Shown piece by piece: positions 5,705 through 12,514 of a stretch of DNA of 12,514 nt (its first letter is position 1; the number at the start of each line of letters is the position of its first letter). The stretch comes from Flavobacteriales bacterium UBA1937 (GTDB lineage Bacteria; Bacteroidota; Bacteroidia; Flavobacteriales; Weeksellaceae): the NCBI GenBank assembly GCA_002337005.1, contig DDFD01000108.1, positions 1 to 12,514 on the forward strand. Direction: 5' to 3'. A program made the position numbers and the translations under genes. Below the pieces are notes generated by a model. It had not been told where the DNA came from and made no database searches. It was given only the letters and a program-made list of their open reading frames with translations.

Positions 5705-6868
5705 ATGAAAATTAGAGTTTTGTATTTTATGCCAGATAACCCATTGTCTAGTGGTGCTGGTAATCTTACTAGAGCTAGGCAATTGCTTGATTATTTCAAA
5801 GATAATGAAGGCATTTATCAAGTGGATTTTTTCTCTGTAAAAGATTGGGGGGAGTGGGATACAGATAGTTTAAAACTCTTTACGGAAAGATATCCTAATA
5901 TCAAATTGCTTTTAAAATCTAGGAAAATTTCATTGGAATATCCTATCAGAAGTTTCTTTTTATATAAAATTCCCAATTTATTTACCAAGTTGATAAGGGG
6001 GTTCTCTGTAGATATTACAAGTTTTATGATAAGAAGGGGAGCTAGACAAATTTTTAGAGAAAATGATTATGATATTGCGATTATTAGCTACGCATCTTGG
6101 GGTAAAATTATAGATGAAATTAAGAGTAAAAAAACATATAAAATTATTGATACTCATGATTTTATAACTGCTCAAAAAAGGCATATGAAATTATGGATTG
6201 GTAAACTATTTCAATCAGAGCTTAGGATTTTGAGTAAATATGATGAAGTCTGGACCTACTCTATAGAAGAAGAATATATTTATCAACAGTTTACTAATAA
6301 AAAAGTTGTACTATTGCCTGTTTCCTTCACAAATAATATAAAAGAAACAAAAAACGAATATAAGTATGATATTATTTATATTGCCAGCCAAAATTCTCAC
6401 AATATATATGGTGCAAGATGGCTTTATGACGAGGTTCTGCCATATTTGAAAAATTGTAAAATTCAGATGATTGGCAAAATTTGTTATGATGTAGAAGATC
6501 ATCCATTAGTAGAAAAGAACTATTTGGTAGAAGACATAGACCAATATTATAGAAATGCTAAAATATCTATCTGCCCTATGCTTACTGGTACAGGTATTAA
6601 AATTAAGGTATTAGAGGCACTTTCTTATGGCTTACCTGTAGTTGCTACTAGAAGAGGTGTAGATGGATTAATGAGTAAAGCCAATAATGGTTGCATTGTT
6701 ACAGATACCGGAAAAGAATTTGCAAATAATATCATGAAATTGCTAGCAGATGAAGATTTTTATGAAGAGACTAAAGCTACTGCCAAAAAATATTTTCTGG
6801 AAAATCACACTTTATATCATGAGAGAAATGTATTAGATAATAGTCTTAATCATAGAAATAAAAATTAA
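5705..6868 (+). CDS. Glycosyltransferase, GT-B fold (GT4-like)
   Basis: The 387-residue cytoplasmic or peripheral membrane enzyme would transfer a sugar from a nucleotide donor to a glycan or lipid-linked acceptor. The N-terminal Rossmann half starts KIRVLYFMPDNPLSSGAGNL (2-21), with the Gly-rich acceptor/phosphate loop, and contains IIDTHDF (147-153). The C-terminal half has the strand YDIIYIAS (221-228) and the donor-site block GTGIKIKVLEALSYGLPVVA (295-314). In that block the usual E-x7-E motif is T296-x7-E304, a variant known in a GT4 subgroup. Basic, aromatic segments around 80-112 may bind membrane. The stop overlaps the next gene's ATG by one base (TAATG, 6866-6870), so the two are probably translated together. 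Donor and acceptor cannot be deduced. Confidence 0.85.
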   Translation: MKIRVLYFMPDNPLSSGAGNLTRARQLLDYFKDNEGIYQVDFFSVKDWGEWDTDSLKLFTERYPNIKLLLKSRKISLEYPIRSFFLYKIPNLFTKLIRGFSVDITSFMIRRGARQIFRENDYDIAIISYASWGKIIDEIKSKKTYKIIDTHDFITAQKRHMKLWIGKLFQSELRILSKYDEVWTYSIEEEYIYQQFTNKKVVLLPVSFTNNIKETKNEYKYDIIYIASQNSHNIYGARWLYDEVLPYLKNCKIQMIGKICYDVEDHPLVEKNYLVEDIDQYYRNAKISICPMLTGTGIKIKVLEALSYGLPVVATRRGVDGLMSKANNGCIVTDTGKEFANNIMKLLADEDFYEETKATAKKYFLENHTLYHERNVLDNSLNHRNKN

Positions 6869-7941
6869 TGAAAAAAATTCTTTTAGATTTAGAACGATTG
6901 CGTTACCCTAATTCTGGTATTGCTAAGGTCTTTGCTAATCTAGCTTTGGGTTTCCAAAGTATTAAAAATGGATTTCAGGTTGATGTTTTTGGACCAAAAT
7001 TAGAAATTGAAAAGAACAAAATCCATCTAAAAAATAGAGAAAGAAAATTATATCATAAATTCATAGAATATTTCAGTAATTCTTACCAGTTAATACACAT
7101 CAGCCATCAACTGTCACCCTATTTTTCTAAAAATTATAAAAAAGCAATTAAAATTGTCACACTTCATGATTTGAACTTTTTGCATGAAAATATTTCTGAT
7201 CAGAAAAAGAATAAAATGTTGTGTAAAGTCTCTAAAAGTTTAAAATATGCTGATTATATTGTCTGTATTTCAGATTTTGTAAAAAAAGATTTTGAAAGGA
7301 ATAAGTACTTATTCACCCTCAAAAAGCTTAAAAGTACTTTTGTTATTCATAACGGAATAGTTCTTCCAGAAAATAAAAACAATAATCTAGATAATTTTCC
7401 TGAACTTAAGAATAAAAAATTTCTTCTAAACATAGGTGTTTTTTTTGATAAAAAAAATCAACTATCTTTAATCCAAGCTTTGAAATATACTGATTATAAC
7501 TTGGTTTTTGTAACTTCTGAGTCTAAAGGTGATTATGAAGAAAAAGTACTAGGTGAAATAAAGGCTAATCAATTGTCAGACAGAGTTCATATATATAAAA
7601 ATATAAGTGATGAAGATAAAAATTCACTTTTAAATCACTGCGAAGCACTTTGTCATCCATCGATAGCTGAAGGGTTTGGGATGCCTCCTGTAGAAGCAAT
7701 GGGATTTGGTAAACCTGTGTTTTTGTCTAGATTTACCAGTCTGCCAGAAATAGGAGGAGATGTGGCTTTTTATTTCGATGATTTTCAAGCTGAATCTATG
7801 GCAGAAACCATAAAACAGGGGATTTTGGCATATAAATCTTCACCAGAAAAGAAAAACGAAATAAAAAAATGGGCACAAAAATTCGACTATAAAGTGATGG
7901 CAGAAAATTATTTAAAACTATATCAAAAAATTTTAAACTAG
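6868..7941 (+). CDS. Glycosyltransferase family 4 protein
   Basis: The 357-residue GT-B enzyme is a retaining GT4-type sugar transferase by its C-terminal signature. The N-terminal half begins KKILLDLERLRYPNSGIAKV (2-21), and HDLNFLHE (100-107) and VCISDFVKKDF (132-142) are typical of mannosyl/glucosyltransferase-like GT4 proteins. The donor-binding domain has FLLNIGVFFDKKNQ (185-198) and the full E-x7-E motif in AEGFGMPPVEAMGFGKPV (267-284, with E268 and E276), followed by SLPEIGGDVAFYFD (291-304). No signal peptide or membrane span is seen. The start overlaps the upstream glycosyltransferase stop by one base. The TAG stop shares a CTAG with the stop of the convergent gene. The specific sugar is unknown; similarity to mannosyltransferases is only suggestive. 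Confidence 0.9.
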   Translation: MKKILLDLERLRYPNSGIAKVFANLALGFQSIKNGFQVDVFGPKLEIEKNKIHLKNRERKLYHKFIEYFSNSYQLIHISHQLSPYFSKNYKKAIKIVTLHDLNFLHENISDQKKNKMLCKVSKSLKYADYIVCISDFVKKDFERNKYLFTLKKLKSTFVIHNGIVLPENKNNNLDNFPELKNKKFLLNIGVFFDKKNQLSLIQALKYTDYNLVFVTSESKGDYEEKVLGEIKANQLSDRVHIYKNISDEDKNSLLNHCEALCHPSIAEGFGMPPVEAMGFGKPVFLSRFTSLPEIGGDVAFYFDDFQAESMAETIKQGILAYKSSPEKKNEIKKWAQKFDYKVMAENYLKLYQKILN

Positions 7942-9185
7942 CCTTTTTGAGTGATTAGATTTATTGCTTTTTCAAATTTCTCTAAAATTAACTGCCATCT
8001 GTAGTTTTTTTCTACATATTTCTGAGCTAAATTACCTTCATTGATAAGGCTTTCTAAAGATTTGTTGATGTAATTTTCTAGAATCACAGAAAATGTCTCT
8101 TCAGATTCATAAGCTGCCCCTGTGTTACTTGCTAAAATATGATTGTATAGAACTTCACATTTCTTATTTATAATCACAGGAATGCCTTCATTCATCGCTT
8201 CTAAAGTAACCAAAGAAAGACTTTCATAGAAGGATGACATCAATAAAGCTTTGGCATTTTTTAATAAAGAATATTTTAAACCCTCATTTACAAAACCTGT
8301 ATAGATTATGTTGGGGTGATTGATTTTTTTCATATGGTTTTTTCCTACTAAAACCAACAGATAATCTCTATAATTGGGATGTTTTTTTATAAAACTCATA
8401 TAATATTTCAGTAATTGCTCACACCCCTTAGCGGCATCTATCCTGCCGATGTACAAAAAGTATTTTTTAGGATTCAGTCCTTCAGGTAGTCTTTCAATTT
8501 CATCATTATATTTTTCAATACCTACACCTGCAAAATCGGAATTTTCAGATATATTTTTAAAATGATTTTCAACCAATTTTTTTTCAGATATTGTATTGTA
8601 CATAATAAACTTCGGAATGCTGAAGATTTCTTCATAAGCTTTTGTGAAGAGTATTTTTTCGTTGTGAGCGGTAGGAACAAAAATACTTTTTTCTGCAACT
8701 AGTGGCATTCCTTTTACCGTTGGATAGTATAGATAAGTGAAAAAAATAAAGATATCATAGCTATTTTTATTCTTAGCAATATATTGAATTAAATCTGGAC
8801 AATAGGGGCCTTGTCCATCAATCCAATTCTCTATATGTTTTTCACTTACATTGGTAATATTTATTTTTTTTTCAAAGAAATTAAGGATTGAAAAAGTTTG
8901 TAATAATCGAGATATTTTGAAACTTAAAATAAGTTTTCTTCTGGCTATTTTAGTAGCTTTTGTCTTTTTATTAATCGTAGGAAATCTAAAAACACGGATA
9001 TTATTAATAAACTCTATTCCTTCAGGATAATGATTTCCCCAATTTTTATAGTCAATGGCGGTAGTAGTTAGTATTTCTACAGAGTATTTTTTAGCTAATT
9101 TTTCAGCCAAAACTCTAGCATGGTATTCTGCGCCACCATTTACCTCAATGCCATATCTCTGTACTACTACTGCCAGTTTTTTCAT
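7938..9185 (-). CDS. Glycosyltransferase family 4 protein (leftward)
   Basis: The protein has 415 residues from the ATG at 9185. I preferred this start over the in-frame ATG at 9212 because MKKLAVVVQRYG opens the first Rossmann strand directly, while the extra nine residues (MQYGDIKNK) look unconserved and polar. NGGAEYHARVLAEKLAKKYS (16-35) is the acceptor-side glycine loop and helix of GT4 enzymes. In the C-terminal half are YFLYIGRIDAAKGCEQLL (242-259) and the E-x7-E motif YESLSLVTLEAMNEGIPVI (320-338, with E321 and E329). The central insert 70-120 is basic and may contact the membrane. It converges on the preceding glycosyltransferase with a 4-base overlap and no terminator. rocD upstream ends in its own terminator, so this gene must have its own promoter in 9186-9290, but I see no good TAnnTTTG box there. 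Sugar specificity is unknown. Confidence 0.88.
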   Translation of the reverse strand: MKKLAVVVQRYGIEVNGGAEYHARVLAEKLAKKYSVEILTTTAIDYKNWGNHYPEGIEFINNIRVFRFPTINKKTKATKIARRKLILSFKISRLLQTFSILNFFEKKINITNVSEKHIENWIDGQGPYCPDLIQYIAKNKNSYDIFIFFTYLYYPTVKGMPLVAEKSIFVPTAHNEKILFTKAYEEIFSIPKFIMYNTISEKKLVENHFKNISENSDFAGVGIEKYNDEIERLPEGLNPKKYFLYIGRIDAAKGCEQLLKYYMSFIKKHPNYRDYLLVLVGKNHMKKINHPNIIYTGFVNEGLKYSLLKNAKALLMSSFYESLSLVTLEAMNEGIPVIINKKCEVLYNHILASNTGAAYESEETFSVILENYINKSLESLINEGNLAQKYVEKNYRWQLILEKFEKAINLITQKG

Positions 9186-9290
9186 TTTATTTTTAATGTC
9201 ACCATATTGCAATTTATAAAAATTTTAACAGTTATTTATAAATTTTTATGAGTAGATATAAAATTTGTTGCGTTTATTTTTGAGACACTA

Positions 9291-9318
9291 AAAAAGAGAT
9301 TTATTTTAAATAAATCTC
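9291..9318 (-). terminator. Intrinsic terminator downstream of rocD
   Basis: The inverted repeat GAGATTTATT (9296-9305) / AATAAATCTC (9309-9318) forms a 10-bp stem with a short loop. Read leftward it is followed by five U (plus-strand AAAAA, 9291-9295). It starts 26 bases past the rocD stop and separates rocD from the leftward glycosyltransferase. Confidence 0.72.
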
Positions 9319-9344
9319 CTTAATAAATATCAATATATAGTCTA

Positions 9345-10589
9345 TTATTTTTCAAATTCTAAAATCGTTTTTTCAATAATAGAAACACACTCTATTAATT
9401 GTTCTTCTGTAATGACCAGTGGAGGTGCTAATCTTATAATGTTTCCGTGAGTAGGTTTTGCTAATAGACCATTTTCTGCTAATTTTAGGCAGATATTCCA
9501 TGCGGTAGAACTTTCTGGTGAATCATTTACCAAGATGGCGTTTAATAATCCTTTGCCTCTCACTTTATAGATTAGATCCGTTTTTTCGATAATTTTATTG
9601 ATTTCGTTTCTAAAAATTATTCCTAGTTTTTCGGCTCTTTCAGATAAATTGTCGTCTATAACTACATCCAACGCTGCCATAGCAACTGCACAAGCCAAAG
9701 GATTTCCCCCAAAAGTAGAGCCGTGCTGCCCAGGATGGATAACATTCATAATCTCATTGTTTGCCAAAACAGCGGAGACAGGATACATACCTCCAGAAAG
9801 TGCTTTCCCTAGAATAAGAATGTCTGGTTGTACTTCTTCGTGATGGCAGGCAATTAATTTGCCTGTTCTAGCGATTCCAGTTTGCACCTCGTCTGCAACA
9901 AAAAGCACATTGTGTTTTTTGCAAAGTTCTGAAGCTTTTTTTAGAAAACCTTCATTGGGAACATATACGCCAGCTTCGCCTTGTATTGGTTCTACCATAA
10001 ATGCTGCAATGTGTTGAGCTTCGTCTTCTAAAATTTTTTCTAAAGATTCTATATCATTGTAAGGAATCTTGATAAAACCTGGCGTAAAAGGCCCGAAATT
10101 ATTGTTGGCGTCTTTGTCATTAGAAAAAGATACGATGGTAGTGGTTCTCCCGTGAAAATTATTTTCGCAGACAATTATTTTTGCATAACCATCACTAATT
10201 CCTTTTACCTCGTAGCTCCATTTTCTGGCTAGTTTAATGGCGGTTTCTACAGCTTCTGCTCCAGAATTCATGGGCAAAACCTTATCAAAACCAAATAGAG
10301 AGGTTATCTTTTTTTCGTATTCTCCTAATTTTGAATTATAAAAAGCTCTAGAAGTTAATGCTAATTTTTGAGCTTGCTCTATGAGAGCATTTACTAACTT
10401 AGGGTGAGAATGCCCTTGATTGACTGCAGAATAAGCAGATAAAAAATCATAATATTTTTTCCCTTCTACATCCCATACAAAAACGCCTTCTCCTCTTTCT
10501 AAAACTACAGGAAGTGGATGGTAATTATGAGCACCATATTGGTTTTCTAAATCGATAAAGTCTTGAGAATTTTTGATTTTTACAGTCAT
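9345..10589 (-). CDS. rocD: Ornithine aminotransferase (ornithine--oxo-acid transaminase)
   Basis: This PLP-dependent class III aminotransferase converts L-ornithine and 2-oxoglutarate to glutamate-5-semialdehyde and glutamate, linking arginine/ornithine breakdown with proline and glutamate. The 414-residue length is normal. The visible signatures are NQYGAHNYHPLPVVLERGEG (16-35), which is characteristic of OAT rather than acetylornithine aminotransferase, SAYSAVNQGH (51-60), the PLP phosphate loop NSGAEA (108-113), FHGRT (145-149), the DEVQTG aspartate motif (233-238), the Schiff-base lysine K262 in GKALSGG, and GSTFGGNP (290-297). The gene stands alone between two leftward terminators. A weak -7-like TACATTTA (minus strand, 10615-10608) lies 18 bases before the start, but its last base deviates from consensus. 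Nothing in the sequence shows arginine-dependent regulation. Confidence 0.95.
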   Translation of the reverse strand: MTVKIKNSQDFIDLENQYGAHNYHPLPVVLERGEGVFVWDVEGKKYYDFLSAYSAVNQGHSHPKLVNALIEQAQKLALTSRAFYNSKLGEYEKKITSLFGFDKVLPMNSGAEAVETAIKLARKWSYEVKGISDGYAKIIVCENNFHGRTTTIVSFSNDKDANNNFGPFTPGFIKIPYNDIESLEKILEDEAQHIAAFMVEPIQGEAGVYVPNEGFLKKASELCKKHNVLFVADEVQTGIARTGKLIACHHEEVQPDILILGKALSGGMYPVSAVLANNEIMNVIHPGQHGSTFGGNPLACAVAMAALDVVIDDNLSERAEKLGIIFRNEINKIIEKTDLIYKVRGKGLLNAILVNDSPESSTAWNICLKLAENGLLAKPTHGNIIRLAPPLVITEEQLIECVSIIEKTILEFEK

Positions 10590-10650
10590 ATTATGATAAA
10601 ATTTTGATAAATGTAGAGAATATTTTTACAAAAGAAAGAATGTAATAATT

Positions 10651-10679
10651 AAAAAAGTTGTCTTACAAAAGACAACTTT
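10651..10679 (-). terminator. Intrinsic terminator of the accB-accC operon
   Basis: An 11-bp perfect stem, AAAGTTGTCTT (10654-10664) with AAGACAACTTT (10669-10679), closes a four-base loop. Read leftward it ends in a run of six U (plus-strand AAAAAA, 10651-10656). It begins 24 bases past the accC stop and isolates accC from rocD. Confidence 0.9.
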
Positions 10680-10703
10680 AATAATCAAATATTTTTACTT
10701 GAA

Positions 10704-12062
10704 TTAGGTGATGTTTTCAAATTTTTTATCCATCACAAAATCCTCCATAAATTTGGTAGTATAGTTTCCTGCTAAATAATCAGGATGCTCCATTAATTGT
10801 CTATGGAATGGGATAGTGGTTTTGATACCTTCTATATAAAACTCTTCTAAGGCACGTTTCATTTTAGCAATAGCTTCTTCTCTAGTCTGTGCTGTTGTAA
10901 TTAATTTGGCAATCATAGAATCATAATTAGAAGGGATGGTATAACCTTTATAAACATGGGTATCTACTCTTACACCGTGACCACCCGGGATATTGAGTTC
11001 TGTAATTTTCCCTGGGCTAGGTCGGAAATCATTGTAAGGATCTTCAGCATTTATTCTACATTCAATAGAATGTAATTTTGGAAGATAATTTTTACCAGAA
11101 ATAGGTTGACCAGATGCTAGTAAAATTTGCTCTCTGATGAGGTCAAAATCTACTACTTGTTCGGTAATAGGATGCTCTACTTGGATTCTGGTATTCATTT
11201 CCATAAAATAGAAATTTCTATGTTTATCTACCAAAAATTCTATGGTACCTACACCTTCATAACCTATAGATTCTGCGGCTTTTACGGCTGCTTCTCCCAT
11301 TTTGTGTCTTAGCTCCTCTGTCATAAAAGGAGAAGGTGTTTCTTCTGTCAGTTTTTGATTTCTTCTTTGTACGGAGCAATCTCTTTCAGAAAGGTGACAA
11401 GCTTTACCATATTGGTCGCCAGCAATTTGTATTTCGATGTGTCTGGGTTCTTCAATCAGTTTTTCCATATACATTCCTCCATTCCCGAATGCAGCTACTG
11501 CTTCTTGAATGGCAGAATCCCAATGATCTTTTAGGTCTTCTGCTTTCCAAACGGCACGCATACCTTTACCACCGCCGCCAGCGGTAGCTTTTATCATTAC
11601 AGGATAGCCAATTTCCTCAGCGGTTTTTGCCGCTACTTCATAAGAAGCGATAAGGCCTTCAGAACCAGGGATGCAAGGTACGCCAGCAGCTTTCATTGTA
11701 GCTTTAGCAGTAGCTTTGTCTCCCATTTTTTCTATTTGTTCAGGAGTTGCTCCTATGAATTTGATGCCGTTTTTTTGGCAAATTCTAGAAAAGTTGGCAT
11801 TTTCTGACAAAAATCCATATCCAGGATGTATAGCATCAGCATTGGTAATTTCTGCGGCAGCTATAATATTGGTAATTCTTAAGTAAGAATCTTTACTCAT
11901 AGGTGGACCTATACATACCGCTTCGTCTGCAAATCTTACGTGCAAACTATCTTTGTCTGCGGTAGAATATACTGCTACGGTTTTTATCCCCATTTCTTTA
12001 CAGGTACGAAGGATTCTCATAGCAATTTCGCCTCTATTGGCAATTAATATTTTTTTGAACAT
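10704..12062 (-). CDS. accC: Acetyl-CoA carboxylase biotin carboxylase subunit
   Basis: AccC carboxylates the biotin of AccB using ATP and bicarbonate, the first half-reaction of acetyl-CoA carboxylase. The 452-residue protein matches stand-alone biotin carboxylases. The N-terminal domain starts MFKKILIANRGEIAMRILRT (1-20) and has AIHPGYGFLSENANF (77-91). The ATP-grasp domain carries the glycine-rich lid GGGGKGMR (162-169), ERDCS (226-230), QRRNQK (232-237) and the catalytic/metal block EMNTRIQVEH (288-297). The C-terminal domain includes INAEDP. No biotinyl or carboxyltransferase domain is fused, which fits a dissociated ACC with separate AccB, AccA and AccD; a propionyl-CoA-type carboxylase alpha subunit would normally be longer. 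It lies 93 bases downstream of accB on the same strand with no terminator between. It ends at a strong hairpin. Confidence 0.96.
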   Translation of the reverse strand: MFKKILIANRGEIAMRILRTCKEMGIKTVAVYSTADKDSLHVRFADEAVCIGPPMSKDSYLRITNIIAAAEITNADAIHPGYGFLSENANFSRICQKNGIKFIGATPEQIEKMGDKATAKATMKAAGVPCIPGSEGLIASYEVAAKTAEEIGYPVMIKATAGGGGKGMRAVWKAEDLKDHWDSAIQEAVAAFGNGGMYMEKLIEEPRHIEIQIAGDQYGKACHLSERDCSVQRRNQKLTEETPSPFMTEELRHKMGEAAVKAAESIGYEGVGTIEFLVDKHRNFYFMEMNTRIQVEHPITEQVVDFDLIREQILLASGQPISGKNYLPKLHSIECRINAEDPYNDFRPSPGKITELNIPGGHGVRVDTHVYKGYTIPSNYDSMIAKLITTAQTREEAIAKMKRALEEFYIEGIKTTIPFHRQLMEHPDYLAGNYTTKFMEDFVMDKKFENIT

Positions 12063-12069
12063 CTTTTTC

Positions 12070-12131
12070 GAATTTTAAATTATAAATTTGAATTTTAAAT
12101 TATTTTAAATGAAAAAAACTCCATTTAAAAT
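12070..12131. repeat. AT-rich direct and inverted repeats between accB and accC
   Basis: GAATTTTAAATTA occurs twice, at 12070-12082 and 12090-12102, a 20-base period. Next to it an exact 10-bp inverted repeat, ATTTTAAATG (12102-12111) and CATTTAAAAT (12122-12131), could fold over a 10-base loop. No U-run follows the hairpin in the leftward direction, so it should not terminate accBC. It may tune the accB:accC ratio or mark a processing site. It may also just be AT-rich drift. Confidence 0.5.
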
Positions 12132-12155
12132 TTATAATCTTTAATCTAAAATTGC

Positions 12156-12514
12156 TTAAGATGGATCTACTAAGAATAAAGGTTGGTCATACTCAACTGG
12201 TGAAGCATCATCTACCAAAATTTTAACAATTTTACCAGAAACCTCTGCTTCTATTTGATTGAATAATTTCATTGCTTCTATTACACATACTACAGTGTCG
12301 TTTTTAACCTCACTTCCTACATTTACAAATAGGTCTTTGTCTGGAGAAGGTTTTCTGTAGAAGGTCCCTATCATTGGAGATTTAATGGTAACATATTTGC
12401 TTTCATCTGCAGAAGAATCTGCTTTAGACTCTGTTGCTACTGGTGCGGTAGCAGGCGCGGAAGCTACAGGTGTGGCTACAGGCGCTTGATAAGCTACAGG
12501 TTGAGGTGCAAAAC
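12156..12514 (-). CDS. accB: Acetyl-CoA carboxylase biotin carboxyl carrier protein (5' end outside window)
   Basis: AccB carries the biotin that shuttles CO2 between AccC and the AccA/AccD carboxyltransferase. The reading frame is open to the right edge, so the true start lies beyond 12514. The 118 visible residues are the C-terminal part of a protein normally of about 155-165. They begin with a mobile Pro/Ala/Val-rich linker (FAPQPVAYQAPVATAPVASA and similar, about 12435-12512). The biotinyl domain follows, beginning YVTIKSPMIGTFYRKPSPDK. The biotin-accepting lysine sits in VIEAMKLFNQIEAEVSG and is encoded at 12267-12269. The domain ends LVDPS. A short internal ATG at 12374 is not the start, because it would cut off the first strand of the biotinyl domain and the linker. 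It is the promoter-proximal gene of accB-accC as far as visible. Confidence 0.95.
   Translation of the reverse strand, partial: FAPQPVAYQAPVATPVASAPATAPVATESKADSSADESKYVTIKSPMIGTFYRKPSPDKDLFVNVGSEVKNDTVVCVIEAMKLFNQIEAEVSGKIVKILVDDASPVEYDQPLFLVDPS

Noticed and set aside
7923..7950. TCAAAAA / TTTTTGA pair flanking the convergent stop codons as a bidirectional terminator
   Set aside because: The stem is only 7 bp, A/T-rich and lies around a 14-base loop, with no following U-run. It is much weaker than the other hairpins in this window.
9186..9212. N-terminal extension of the leftward glycosyltransferase to the ATG at 9212
   Set aside because: The added nine residues precede the natural first beta strand of the fold and carry no feature of their own.
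9186..9290. Promoter of the leftward glycosyltransferase
   Set aside because: A promoter is expected because rocD has its own terminator, but no TAnnTTTG box was found; the nearest sequence, TATAAATTG, does not fit.
1..12514. CRISPR arrays, tRNA/rRNA genes, insertion sequences, integrases, phage genes
   Set aside because: I found no regularly spaced repeats, no tRNA-like clover pattern, and no transposase or integrase motifs in any frame.

Overview
This AT-rich window most likely comes from the chromosome of a Bacteroidota member of class Flavobacteriia, probably a Chryseobacterium/Cloacibacterium/Kaistella-type bacterium. The grounds are the protein sequences (Bacteroidota-style AccC, GltX and ornithine aminotransferase), signal peptides ending in ..AQ or ..SQ, and upstream sequences carrying the Bacteroidota sigma-factor -7 box TAnnTTTG instead of a -10 TATAAT. 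The genus is inference. There are 11 protein-coding genes, one cut by the right edge. I see no rRNA, tRNA, CRISPR array, insertion sequence or phage gene, and no gene-free stretch longer than about 250 bases.

Left flank (1-3290): a small secreted protein of unknown function runs rightward. It converges on accA and gltX, which run leftward as a likely two-gene operon. A strong bidirectional hairpin terminator separates the two directions. The gltX start can be moved to an internal ATG because a perfect -7 box lies upstream of that ATG and overlaps the longer candidate start.

Middle (3290-9185): this is the accessory-looking part. It holds a standalone mannose-6-phosphate-isomerase-type cupin, a secreted protein made of two tandem bulb-type (mannose-binding) lectin domains, a putative GT-A-like glycosyltransferase (DSD motif), and three GT-B/GT4-like glycosyltransferases. 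Two of the latter are translationally coupled, and the third converges on them with a 4-base CTAG overlap. The gene orientations are mixed. There is no flippase, polymerase or nucleotide-sugar pathway here, so this is at most part of a surface-glycan locus.

Right flank (9290-12514): ornithine aminotransferase (rocD) stands alone between two hairpin terminators. Beyond it lies the leftward accB-accC operon, with accB truncated by the window edge. AccA, AccB and AccC together supply three of the four subunits of acetyl-CoA carboxylase, the first committed step of fatty-acid synthesis; accD is not in view.

The most interesting item is the tandem B-lectin protein. Two lectin domains offset by exactly 135 residues, with one decayed sugar-binding motif in the N-terminal domain only, recall the architecture of LlpA-type lectin-like bacteriocins known from Proteobacteria. 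That link is a hypothesis; an adhesin or glycan-binding surface protein is equally possible.
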